A program made the translations under genes and the position numbers. Shown piece by piece: positions 9,127 to 16,632 of a DNA stretch of 64,000 bases. Origin of the DNA: Bacillota bacterium (GTDB lineage: Bacteria > Bacillota > UBA4882 > UBA8346); contig JAEYRN010000017.1 in NCBI GenBank assembly GCA_023435565.1, positions 1 through 64,000 of the forward strand, written 5' to 3'. Every line of letters starts with the position of its first letter. The stretch's first letter is position 1. The notes beneath the pieces are model-generated. The model made no database searches and was not told where the DNA came from. It saw only the letters and a list, made by a program, of their open reading frames with translations.

Positions 9127-9382
9127 AGTCAATCCTCCTCTCCAATAACGCTTTCCGGGACAAAATCTCGATTTCCCCATACCCCATATATTTATTAATA
9201 CCATTTACACCCACGATGGTTTTTAATCTTACCATATGTTTGAAATTCCAGGAAATGACTGTATTACAGTTGTTTATAGTCGCGATAGCGATATGTAGAG
9301 CATCATCCCGATAACGCTCCGGGATAATATTCTTATGAATGATTAATGTCGTTCCATATAGATAACCAAACTTAACTCCGGT
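9089..9382 (-). pseudogene. PIN-domain toxin, C-terminal remnant
   Basis: An open frame of about 97 codons without a start; it holds the typical PIN C-terminal half: ERYRDDALHIAIATINNC, then VISWNFKHMV and IVGVNGINKYMGYGEIEIL. The N-terminal half with the first catalytic aspartate is missing, and a TAA (9383-9385) closes the frame upstream. Between 9430 and 9530 another in-frame scrap (NPKCVIEVPVYEYPIK) remains of a neighbouring small gene. It overlaps the start of the 53-residue gene by about 38 bases. Confidence 0.7.
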
Positions 9383-9533
9383 TTATAGCGCTAAAGTTTG
9401 TAAGCTAATGTCAGGCTCCCTAGATCTGAGAATTTTTAATGGGATATTCATATACCGGCACTTCAATAACGCATTTGGGATTAATCCCAACTGTCTTTTG
9501 GCGCATTTTATCCAGTATTAAACTTGAAAATAA

Positions 9534-9950
9534 CTAATTTGTTATTTTAAAAGGATTTACTATCGTAATTTTATTTTCAAGCACTTGATTGTTTTGCATG
9601 TCTTCGGAAAAGAGAAGAGTGCAATTGTTTAATAAAGCCGTAGCCAGTACTAAGCTGTCCCAATAAGTATAATCATATCTTTCGTTTATTTCCAAAGCTT
9701 TTACTACAATTGAAGTATCAATCGAAATTGTTGGAAAAGTTGCCATTGTTTCCAGAATAATTTCTTTAGCATCCTGCTTCGTCATAAAGCCTTTTTTTAC
9801 AAAAACATTATATAATTCACCCATAATTTGAGTACTAATAATAATTTCCTCAAAGTGAGCATTGACTAAATCCCTTACTATTTGGTGCTTATCTTGAGGT
9901 GATTGAGAATATAAATAAACCCATAGATTAGTATCAAGGAAAACCATCAT
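9534..9950 (-). CDS. PIN-domain ribonuclease toxin (VapC-like)
   Basis: A 138-residue PIN-domain protein, the Mg-dependent endoribonuclease of VapBC-like toxin-antitoxin modules. The acidic residues are present: D6 (MVFLDTN), E45 (MGELYNVF), D98 (YWDSLVLATAL) and D117 (FSEDMQ). Its start codon overlaps the stop of the upstream antitoxin (ATGA), so both are one translationally coupled unit. A full-length gene with no visible damage, unlike the PIN remnant at 9089-9382. Confidence 0.85.
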   Translation of the reverse strand: MMVFLDTNLWVYLYSQSPQDKHQIVRDLVNAHFEEIIISTQIMGELYNVFVKKGFMTKQDAKEIILETMATFPTISIDTSIVVKALEINERYDYTYWDSLVLATALLNNCTLLFSEDMQNNQVLENKITIVNPFKITN

Positions 9951-10165
9951 CTTCGATATAGTTCCTCCCGGTTAAAACTATAACCATCAGGTAACTTGTA
10001 AGTATGGCTATTTACAAAATTCAAAAATTTCTTTTTTTTGGATTCTTGCATCTCGTCATTAACCAAAACTATTAATTTTAATTTTTTACCTTCAAATTTT
10101 GAATTTAGTTTTTCGGTTAATATAAATTCACCATTCTTATATATGGCTTCAACTAATCTGTACAT
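9947..10165 (-). CDS. Antitoxin of the PIN-domain module
   Basis: A 72-residue protein beginning MYRLVEAIYKNGEFILTEKL, which follows the AF2212-like/DUF104 antitoxin pattern (V-E-A-I-Y-E-N-G-V-L). It would fold as a small beta-barrel-like DNA-binding or toxin-binding domain, with a C-terminal tail that inhibits the PIN toxin. AGGAG lies seven bases before the ATG. Overlaps the toxin gene by four bases. Confidence 0.75.
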   Translation of the reverse strand: MYRLVEAIYKNGEFILTEKLNSKFEGKKLKLIVLVNDEMQESKKKKFLNFVNSHTYKLPDGYSFNREELYRR

Positions 10166-10260
10166 GTTTTACTCCTAGCTTTTATTTGTTTTATCTTTTA
10201 ATTCATTATACCATAATATTCCCAGTAATAATATTGCCAACTCTTTGTACATTCATCATC

Positions 10261-10399
10261 TATATGTCGCACTAAATTTTCCGAACACATAAAAAGCGAC
10301 ATATTTCCTTGATTCATAAGATGAACTGATTTCGCTAATTTACCCTTTCACATCCGGCTTCAGGGATGTGAAAGGGTATTCGGATAATTTAGTTCAACC
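10261..10399. repeat. Two-hairpin repeat element, copy A
   Basis: First hairpin: TATGTCGC...GCGACATA; then the conserved spacer TTTCCTTGATTCATAA; second hairpin: TGAACT...AGTTCA enclosing CCCTTTCACATCC/GGATGTGAAAGGG. It matches copies B (10443-10590), C (41732-41880) and half-copy D (17552-17625). Stem sequences differ between copies but remain paired. Confidence 0.75.
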
Positions 10400-10442
10400 T
10401 ATCCCGGCAAAACCAGGACCAAAAAATACAATTGAGTTCTAA

Positions 10443-10590
10443 ATATGTCGCAATAAATTTCTTGGATAAGCGTGGATTATTGCGACATATTTTCATGATT
10501 CATATATTGAAAAAAGTTCAATAATTTCGGCATTCACATCCGGTATTTGGGATGTGAATGTTTTACTCAAAACTTTTTTCAACATATATA
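10443..10590. repeat. Two-hairpin repeat element, copy B
   Basis: TGTCGCAATA...TATTGCGACA, spacer ATTTTCATGATTCATA, then TTGAAAAAAGTT...AACTTTTTTCAA around CATTCACATCC/GGATGTGAATG. Nearly identical to copy C at 41.7 kb. Confidence 0.8.
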
Positions 10591-10614
10591 TTAGAAGGTT
10601 GTTGATAATAATGA

Positions 10615-10810
10615 AGCTATTATCCAAATCCTGTTAATCCTATTTAACCCCTTGTTTTAGGATTAACACGGATGAACACGGATTTTTCAATAATAATTTT
10701 CACAGACATAGGCTATTATCTTTTAAAATGACTGGCGGGATTAAAAAAAGAAATCCAGTAAATCCGTGTAAATCCTGTCTATAAAAAATATTATTTTGAC
10801 AAGATATGGG
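10615..10810. repeat. ATCCGTGTAAATCCTGT-type dispersed repeat
   Basis: Several fragments of the family GGATTAACACGGAT / AATCCGTGTAAATCCTGTC in both orientations. The same family forms the tandem array at 21405-21735 and a scrap near 47190-47215. No gene is seen between 10166 and 10900 apart from these repeats. Confidence 0.65.
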
Positions 10811-10900
10811 ATACGGATTTTAAAAATCAATAATTTAACCTAGAAGGAATTCAGAATCCGAATGTGGAAAATATCAATATGATCGAATGGGGGCAATGCT

Positions 10901-11233
10901 ATGGATGATAACAAAGTCGCAGTTTTACTTGAAGATTTATCTTCCCGGTTTAGGACCTTTGGGGAAGGTTTAGATATTGTTCAAAGACAGATTTCCGAGG
11001 TAAATCAAAAAGTCGACGGCCTCGAACGAAGATTTGATAATCTAGAGTTAAAAGTCGGTGGTCTTGAAAGAAAAGTCGATGGTCTTGAGTTAAAAGTCGA
11101 TGGCCTAATCGAGGACATGGATATGGTAAAACCAACCCTAGTTAAAATAAACAACCGGTTGGATACCATCGAAGGTGAGATAATTAAACTTAATCCCGAG
11201 TCAAGGGCGGTATTTGTAAAACAAGCGAAATAA
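10901..11233 (+). CDS. Coiled-coil repeat protein
   Basis: A 110-residue hydrophilic protein almost entirely made of heptads, with the repeated unit KVDGLERK/KVDGLELKVDGL in residues 36-70. No enzyme motif, signal peptide or membrane segment. GGGGG before the ATG serves as the binding site. Similar coiled-coil proteins lie at 11279-11557 and 20974-21303. Function unknown; the repeats may have expanded at DNA level (GATGGTCTTGA-type units). Confidence 0.65.
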   Translation: MDDNKVAVLLEDLSSRFRTFGEGLDIVQRQISEVNQKVDGLERRFDNLELKVGGLERKVDGLELKVDGLIEDMDMVKPTLVKINNRLDTIEGEIIKLNPESRAVFVKQAK

Positions 11234-11254
11234 AAAGAGCGAACCCAGTCGCTC
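11232..11254 (-). terminator. Terminator of the GAGCGA/TCGCTC type
   Basis: On the minus strand: GAGCGA, loop, TCGCTC, TTTTTA. It follows the coiled-coil gene at 11279-11557 and abuts the stop of the plus-strand gene ending at 11233. Confidence 0.7.
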
Positions 11255-11278
11255 CAAATAGTTGAACCTATATTGATA

Positions 11279-11557
11279 TTAAACCGGCCTCCGCCGGAGG
11301 GCGCGAATTTCCGCTTCATGTCCTCCATACATCTCTAATAGAGATTTCTGGATCTCCGCGTTTGAATCCAACCGGGAAACAACTTCCGTTCGAAATTCGG
11401 TTAATTGGGCCGTTTGCTCCGCTATGGCGCCCAGTTTTGTTTCCATGTGCTGTTGCTTTAGTTTAAGCTCCTTGATATCGCTCTTGATCTCGTTTATATC
11501 CCCATCCATCTTGGTAACTTTCTGAACAATTAGTTCTAATAATTCCCGGTCGGTCAC
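11279..11557 (-). CDS. Coiled-coil protein
   Basis: A 92-residue protein, MTDRELLELIVQKVTKMDGD at the start, followed by a long amphipathic helix (INEIKSDIKELKLKQQHMET) and a second helix. No known catalytic features. It is the convergent neighbour of another coiled-coil gene at 10901-11233. GGAGG lies upstream of the start. Function unknown. Confidence 0.65.
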   Translation of the reverse strand: MTDRELLELIVQKVTKMDGDINEIKSDIKELKLKQQHMETKLGAIAEQTAQLTEFRTEVVSRLDSNAEIQKSLLEMYGGHEAEIRALRRRPV

Positions 11558-11749
11558 GGATATAAACCTCCTTTTTTAAAACGGCCAACTATTAATATAA
11601 TAATAATTATTTCTACAATTTTCCGGTAATTCCTTCACCCAAAAAGAAAAAATTACGACAAGTGCAAATTGAAGTGTACCAACAGCAAGGAATTACTACC
11701 TGAAATTTGGGGGAGACCGTAACTGTTTTGGAATTACTGGTTCATTTCT

Positions 11750-12499
11750 TCACTTCAGCACCAACAACACCAATTCCCTAGCATTCAAAAACACAATCAA
11801 CACCCCAACCATTACCATCAATACTTTGGTTGGCATTCTTTTACAAAGAAAGGCCGCCAAAGGAGCGGCAATCACTCCGCCGATAGCCAAACCAAGCACT
11901 GCTTGTCCCTGTTGCATCACACCAAGAAAAGTCACAAAGGTAACCGCTTGGGCCAGAGTTACGAAAAATTCGGCTATATTGACGGTACCGATTGCAAACC
12001 GCGGGTGGTGCCCATCAGCTACCAAACTGGAGGTTACAATCGGTCCCCAACCGCCGCCGCCGATGGCGTCAAAAAAGCCTCCAGCCAGGCCCAACCCCCA
12101 AGTACGTTTGACCGAACTTTCCTTAAAAGCGATTTTTTTAAACGCTTTATAGATAATGATACTGCCCATAATGACTAAGTAAACATTCATATAAGGTTTA
12201 ATGGCTTTTCCCGAAACACTGGTGAGGATATACGCTCCGATTATGCCGCCGACTACTCCAGGGATAACTAATCTCTTTAATAAATTCTTGTCGATATTTT
12301 TGAAACTAAAGTGGGAAATCCCGGAGACAAAAGTAGTAAAAACCTCGGCCATATGAACGCTGGCGCTGGCCGTTACCGGTGGAACACCGGCAAAAAGCAG
12401 AAAGGAAGTCGAACTAACCCCGTAAGCCATCCCGAGCGCCCCATCGATCATTTGGGCCAAAAAACCGACTACTATAAAGGTAAAAATATTGATATCCAT
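11750..12499 (-). CDS. TauE/SafE family sulfite/sulfur-anion transporter
   Basis: A 249-residue membrane protein with about seven to eight hydrophobic segments and the family's two half-motifs: GFLAQMIDGALGMAYG near the N-terminus and GLAGGFFDAIGGGGWGP near residue 140. Members export sulfite or organosulfonates, or import sulfur anions. Location beside a sulfate-activation cluster (13.7-17.5 kb) and an Rrf2 regulator supports a sulfur-anion role. A fragment of the same gene lies at 8453-8583. RBS GGGAGAG before the ATG. Confidence 0.85.
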   Translation of the reverse strand: MDINIFTFIVVGFLAQMIDGALGMAYGVSSTSFLLFAGVPPVTASASVHMAEVFTTFVSGISHFSFKNIDKNLLKRLVIPGVVGGIIGAYILTSVSGKAIKPYMNVYLVIMGSIIIYKAFKKIAFKESSVKRTWGLGLAGGFFDAIGGGGWGPIVTSSLVADGHHPRFAIGTVNIAEFFVTLAQAVTFVTFLGVMQQGQAVLGLAIGGVIAAPLAAFLCKRMPTKVLMVMVGVLIVFLNARELVLLVLK

Positions 12500-12696
12500 T
12501 ACAATCTCTCCCTTTTTAAATATTTTTAAAGTCCATATCCACTATTAGAATACAGGTAATTAATAAAATTGCTTTTTAAAAAAATAATTAATTACTATAT
12601 TGTCTATCTATAATATAGAGATTAAAAATATAACACCCCCCTAAAGTTGTTATTGGTTTATTAAATACATTTAATAAATTAGAAGCAGTTAAGTCA

Positions 12697-13150
12697 TGAC
12701 CACTCGCATAGCAGGTGGCTTGACTAGCCCTATAAAGGCCTGATATCTGCCATAACTAAAAGTATTTCTTAAATTGTAATAATCGAGATTCTCCTGATTT
12801 TCATTTTCACCACTTGGTTAGTACCCAAGAACCAGCGCTACCGCCCTAACGCGCTGGGGTGCCCCCTTGCCGAATTGGCTGAGCTTTCAGTATGACATTC
12901 GTGTTGTCAAAAGTGGTATAGTGCAAGAAGTGACCGAGCGAGAACCGGAAGCGTACTTGTGTACGCTGAGGACCGGAGCGACCGAACGACGCAGCAATGT
13001 GCCGCTTTTCACAACACATCAGCCAATTCGGCAAAACCCACTTAACAGCCCACTCTTTCACTTTCGAAACACTTAAATCCATACATTCATAGGCATAACC
13101 TTTTTAGACTTCCACGCCTAGCGTGGGGTTTTGTTCGCTTCGCTCATAAT
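12697..13150 (-). mobile_element. Non-autonomous IS200/IS605-like element, copy 1
   Basis: Read on the minus strand, a left-end palindrome CCACGCTAGGCGTGG (13112-13126) preceded by ATGAGCGAAGCGAA, an internal section with no transposase, and a right-end hairpin of the CCACCTGCTATGCGAGTGG type (about 12700-12720) followed by TCATGACTT. Copy 2 at 24213-24855 shares both ends and parts of the interior (GGCACATTGCTGCGT). Hairpins rather than inverted repeats at the ends are typical of the IS200/IS605 group. Its left end overlaps the 3' end of the Rrf2 gene and supplies its last codons. The short open frames inside (12846-13082, 12867-13076) are not convincing genes. Confidence 0.6.
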
Positions 13151-13546
13151 AAGATCAGCAATCGTAATCTGTTCCATTCTCTTTGCGATATAATCCCGGA
13201 TCTCCCGGAAAACCGTCACCAATTTTGGAACCTGCTCGATAGGCGACGGTTCGTAAAAATATTGACTAACCGATTCAACCGGCGCCAATGCCCCATCAAA
13301 CAATCTGATTATCTCCGCCAAATTGATTTGCCGGGCCGGTTTGGCCAGTTTATAGCCACCGTTGACTCCCCGGATGCTTTTAACATAACCCGAGGTCTTT
13401 AAATGCAACAAAATCTGTTCCAGATATTTCTTGGGTATGTTTTTCCGAGCGGCAATTTCTTCAATCCTTAACAAAGAATCTTCTGAGTTTTCAGCCAAAT
13501 CAATCAAAGCCAGTAAAGCATATTCGCTCTTCTTAGTAAGCCGCAT
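13118..13546 (-). CDS. Rrf2 family transcriptional regulator (CymR-like)
   Basis: A 142-residue winged-helix regulator. LTKKSEYALLALIDLA starts the domain; IPKKYLEQILLHLKTSGYV and the wing SIRGVNGGYKL follow. The three-cysteine cluster of IscR/NsrR is absent, as in CymR, the cysteine-metabolism repressor; neighbouring sulfate-activation genes and TauE fit a sulfur role. AGGTG precedes the ATG at 13546; a GTG lies one codon upstream. Oddity: the last codons (MSEANKTPR) and the stop TAG, which lies inside the left-end palindrome, come from the IS200-like element, so the natural C-terminus has been replaced. Confidence 0.85.
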   Translation of the reverse strand: MRLTKKSEYALLALIDLAENSEDSLLRIEEIAARKNIPKKYLEQILLHLKTSGYVKSIRGVNGGYKLAKPARQINLAEIIRLFDGALAPVESVSQYFYEPSPIEQVPKLVTVFREIRDYIAKRMEQITIADLIMSEANKTPR

Positions 13547-13681
13547 CACACATTCACCTTTACTTCAAAACTACGATATAAGACATAAGTACGAATATAA
13601 AACCCGATGTACGGAACTGTCTACTCTAAACTCTAAACCAAACATTCTCTATATAGTTTATCGACTTTTACAATAAATAAT

Positions 13682-14299
13682 TTATACTATTTTTTGGTCC
13701 AAATCAATCCCTTTTTCTTTAATTGCTTTCAAAACAGCATTAACGGCAGCTTCAACACTTATTTGAGTTGTATCCACTACTAAATCGGGATTCTCAGCTT
13801 CCTCGTAGGGATCGGAAAGTCCTGTGAATGACTGGATCTCACCCTTTCCGGCTTTGGCGTAAAAACCTTTCGGGTCCCGTTTTCGGCAAGTTTCCAAATC
13901 GGCTTTGACATAGACTTCGATAAAAGCTTCTTCGCCAATTTTTTCCCTGGCTTCTTCCCTCATTTGGCGGTACGGAGAGATAAAACTGACGAGGGTTATT
14001 AAACCGGCGTCTTTAAATAAAACCGCCACCTCAGTAATTCTTCGGATATTTTCATTACGATCCGTTTCCGAAAAACCCAGATCCGAGTTTAGTCCGTGAC
14101 GGATATTATCGCCGTCCAAGCGATAAACTACCCGTTCCATTTCATACAAACGCTTTTCGAGTGCTACCGCGATTGTTGATTTACCGGACCCGGAAAGGCC
14201 GGTAAACCAGACCACCAATCCCTTTTGGCCTAAAAGTTTACATCGGTCCGGATAGGCAACCGAACCCTCATGCCAGATAATGTTGGCCTCTTTATTCAT
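13682..14299 (-). CDS. cysC: Adenylyl-sulfate kinase
   Basis: A 205-residue APS kinase, which phosphorylates adenylyl sulfate at the 3' position to PAPS. It has the P-loop FTGLSGSGKSTIA, YRLDGDNIRHGLN for APS binding, FISPYR and the lid region KGFYAKAGKGEI. ATG at 14299 is preferred because ACGGAG sits just before it; the ATG at 14317 overlaps the end of cysN. Last gene of the cysD-cysN-cysC group. It makes up for the degenerate kinase domain at the CysN C-terminus. Confidence 0.93.
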   Translation of the reverse strand: MNKEANIIWHEGSVAYPDRCKLLGQKGLVVWFTGLSGSGKSTIAVALEKRLYEMERVVYRLDGDNIRHGLNSDLGFSETDRNENIRRITEVAVLFKDAGLITLVSFISPYRQMREEAREKIGEEAFIEVYVKADLETCRKRDPKGFYAKAGKGEIQSFTGLSDPYEEAENPDLVVDTTQISVEAAVNAVLKAIKEKGIDLDQKIV

Positions 14300-14310
14300 C
14301 TTATCTCCGT

Positions 14311-16158
14311 TTACCATGGTTTAAAAATAATTCCCCGTTCCTGAAGCATTTCTTTAATGATTATTGCTGCTTTTTCATATGATTCATAAACCGGAATATG
14401 CAGATCGTAGAAAATATCGGTAGTTACATTTTCACCAATCCAAACGGTTTCAATCCGCTCACTATCTACAACAGTTTTAATAATCTCCAAATCTTCCTGA
14501 GTTAAATTGACCGCAGTTACAATTAAAATCGCGCCTGCGTCCAATAAAATGTGGGAGACTTCTGCCAATCGCCGCAGATGCTCTTCCCGGTGATTGCTTT
14601 TACTGATGCTTTTTATATCAGCATCTACCCCATAAAGCAAGCTGCCGATTCCCAGAAAATAGACAACCCTACCGTCATTAAAAAGCCTTTTTTCCAGTGT
14701 TTTAGCAATCGCTTTTCGCCCTGCCCCTTTGGGTCCGGTGAGTAAAATCAGGGTTGAACGCTGGTTGTACCGTTCCGCCCTTTCTCCGGGAGCGATAGCG
14801 CTTGTTTCCCATTTATAATTCCGGAGCAATACCTGTTCCCGTACCCGGCTTTGCTTGTCGTTTAAAGCTTCAATAATAATTCCCCCGCCGCAAATCTCAT
14901 AATTGTCGACAATTACAAACCGGCTGGTATTGGCAAGCTTATAGGCCAAGTCAAAGGCGACCGCCTTTTCGGTATTTAAGATACACTCCGCCACATCATG
15001 CCTGCCGATTAGATCCTTTTTTTCCGCTGTTAAGGTCGAGGCGTCAAGGACATTTAAGATCGACTCGATTTTAACACCGATCTTTGCTGTGCCCAACTTT
15101 AACGAATATTCTTTTTTAAGCGTCATCGGTTCTTTACCCAGCCAAAACAAATTTACTTTTATCCTGGAAGTGGTCTGTGGCTGGGCTTGTCCGGTAACTG
15201 TAACCAGATCGCCTCTTTTAACATAAACTTGTTCGGTCAAAGTGAATCCCGCCGCCCAACCTGCTCCGATTGTTTCCGGTTTCTCCCGGTTGAAAGCCTC
15301 AATCGAGTTGACACGGCTCTTTTTACCCGATGGATAAATGACAACTTCGTCTCCGACTTGAATCCGCCCGGATTCAATCGTTCCGACGATAATTCTCCGG
15401 TCGTCTCCACCCCTGGTAAATTTGTAGACATCTTGGACCGGCATCCGAAACGGTTTTTCCTCCGGAAGCGGTTCGGATTTGAAGCTGTCTAGCTCCTCAA
15501 GAACCGTTCCACCCCGGTACCAGCTCATTTTTTCCGATTTTAAGGCGATGTTGTCCCCTTGCATACCGCTAACCGGAATAAAGGAGGCCGGGATGACGTT
15601 AATTTGTTTTAAAAACCCGGTATACTCGGAGACAATTTTATCAAAGACCGCCTGTTCGTAACCTACCAGATCCATTTTATTAACCAAAACCGAGATTTGC
15701 TTGATCCCGAGCATTGACAATAGGTAACCGTGGCGTTTGGTGTTTTCTCTGATCCCTTCGTTGGCGTCGATTACTAAAAGCGCGGCCTCAGCTCTGGCGG
15801 CTCCCGTCACCATATTCTTTAAAAACTCAATATGCCCCGGAGCATCGATAATGATGTAATTCCGTTTGGACGTCTTAAAAAAGCAGCGGGCCGAGTCAAT
15901 AGTAATCCCCTGTGCCTGTTCATCTTTTAAAGCATCCAGCAAAAAAGCATACTCAAAGGGCTTCGAATTCCGCCGGCAACGTTCCTGGACCTGTTCCAAC
16001 TTTCCTTCCGGCAGTGAATTGGTATCGGCAAGCAACCGACCGATAATCGTACTCTTACCGTGGTCCACATGGCCGACGATGACTATGTTCATGTCTTCGA
16101 CGTTATCAGTTAAGATTTCTGAGTTTAAAGTTAAGAGTTGTTTTACATCTTTGCTCAT
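14311..16158 (-). CDS. cysN: Sulfate adenylyltransferase subunit 1 with degenerate APS-kinase-like domain
   Basis: A 615-residue protein. Residues 20-230 form the GTPase that drives ATP sulfurylase: GHVDHGKSTIIGRLL, DAPGHIEF and NKMDLV. Beta-barrel domains follow. From about residue 465, an APS-kinase-like domain (LILLTGPKGAGRKAIAKTL) replaces the canonical GLSGSGKST with GPKGAGRKA, so the P-loop lysine is arginine, and the DGDNIRHGL and ISPYR motifs are lost; this domain is probably inactive. GAGGT precedes the ATG. Codons 6-16 (QLLTLNSEILT) are encoded by a piece of the low-complexity GAGTTTAAAGTTAAGAG repeat. Confidence 0.9.
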   Translation of the reverse strand: MSKDVKQLLTLNSEILTDNVEDMNIVIVGHVDHGKSTIIGRLLADTNSLPEGKLEQVQERCRRNSKPFEYAFLLDALKDEQAQGITIDSARCFFKTSKRNYIIIDAPGHIEFLKNMVTGAARAEAALLVIDANEGIRENTKRHGYLLSMLGIKQISVLVNKMDLVGYEQAVFDKIVSEYTGFLKQINVIPASFIPVSGMQGDNIALKSEKMSWYRGGTVLEELDSFKSEPLPEEKPFRMPVQDVYKFTRGGDDRRIIVGTIESGRIQVGDEVVIYPSGKKSRVNSIEAFNREKPETIGAGWAAGFTLTEQVYVKRGDLVTVTGQAQPQTTSRIKVNLFWLGKEPMTLKKEYSLKLGTAKIGVKIESILNVLDASTLTAEKKDLIGRHDVAECILNTEKAVAFDLAYKLANTSRFVIVDNYEICGGGIIIEALNDKQSRVREQVLLRNYKWETSAIAPGERAERYNQRSTLILLTGPKGAGRKAIAKTLEKRLFNDGRVVYFLGIGSLLYGVDADIKSISKSNHREEHLRRLAEVSHILLDAGAILIVTAVNLTQEDLEIIKTVVDSERIETVWIGENVTTDIFYDLHIPVYESYEKAAIIIKEMLQERGIIFKPW

Positions 16159-16187
16159 TGCACTTTTACCTCGAATAATGATTTAGT

Positions 16188-16552
16188 TTAACTATTTTTT
16201 AGGTGATGTTTACTAGTCATTATAATCGAATTCAACATTCTAATTAATTCCTTATTAGCTATTTTCAACTCACTAACGTCTTGTTGATTAACAATTTCCG
16301 TAGCAAGTAACAAATCGAGCCAATATTCCGTTTCTCCGGCTTCTTTAAGAGTAATATACATTTTAGCAATAAAATCTTTATGTGATTGTCCATGTAAAGC
16401 TTCACGCACATTAGCTCCGATAGCAGTGCCTGATCTTATATTTGCTTTGATAAAACATATTCTTTCTCATTACACAATAATTGATAGAATCGAACTATAC
16501 AAACAGCAAAATCAAAGGCTTTTTGATAAACTATACTTCCTTCCTTACCCAT
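16188..16552 (-). pseudogene. Four-helix-bundle (S23-type) protein gene, frameshifted
   Basis: The ATG at 16552 opens a frame MGKEGSIVYQKAFDFAVCIV that stops after ILSKQI; a second frame resumes with RSGTAIGANVREALHG and runs to 16188. Together they match the S23/IVS23 four-helix-bundle family (LSKQLLRSGTSIGANIREA). One base is missing near 16437-16442. Members are often encoded in intervening sequences of 23S rRNA genes, but here the gene sits between cysN and cysD, interrupting the operon. A functional role is unknown; the damage suggests it is dispensable. Confidence 0.75.
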
Positions 16553-16564
16553 ACCATAAACACT

Positions 16565-16632
16565 TCCCAATCTTTTACATTTAACTCTCCACTCTAAACT
16601 CTAAACTCATAACTCTCAAAAACCTCTCAACT
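16565..16632. repeat. AACTCTAAACTCTAAACTC low-complexity repeat
   Basis: Between the S23 remnant and the cysD stop: ACTCTCCACTCTAAACTCTA and similar, the complement of the GAGTTTAGAGTT family found at 5690, 6400, 8600-8730 and 13610. Confidence 0.6.

Noticed and set aside
11826..12178. Plus-strand frames opposite the TauE gene
   Set aside because: Antisense shadows of a membrane-protein gene; no binding site or motif.
12846..13082. Open frames within the IS200-like element
   Set aside because: They do not match TnpA or TnpB and differ between the two copies; probably non-coding.
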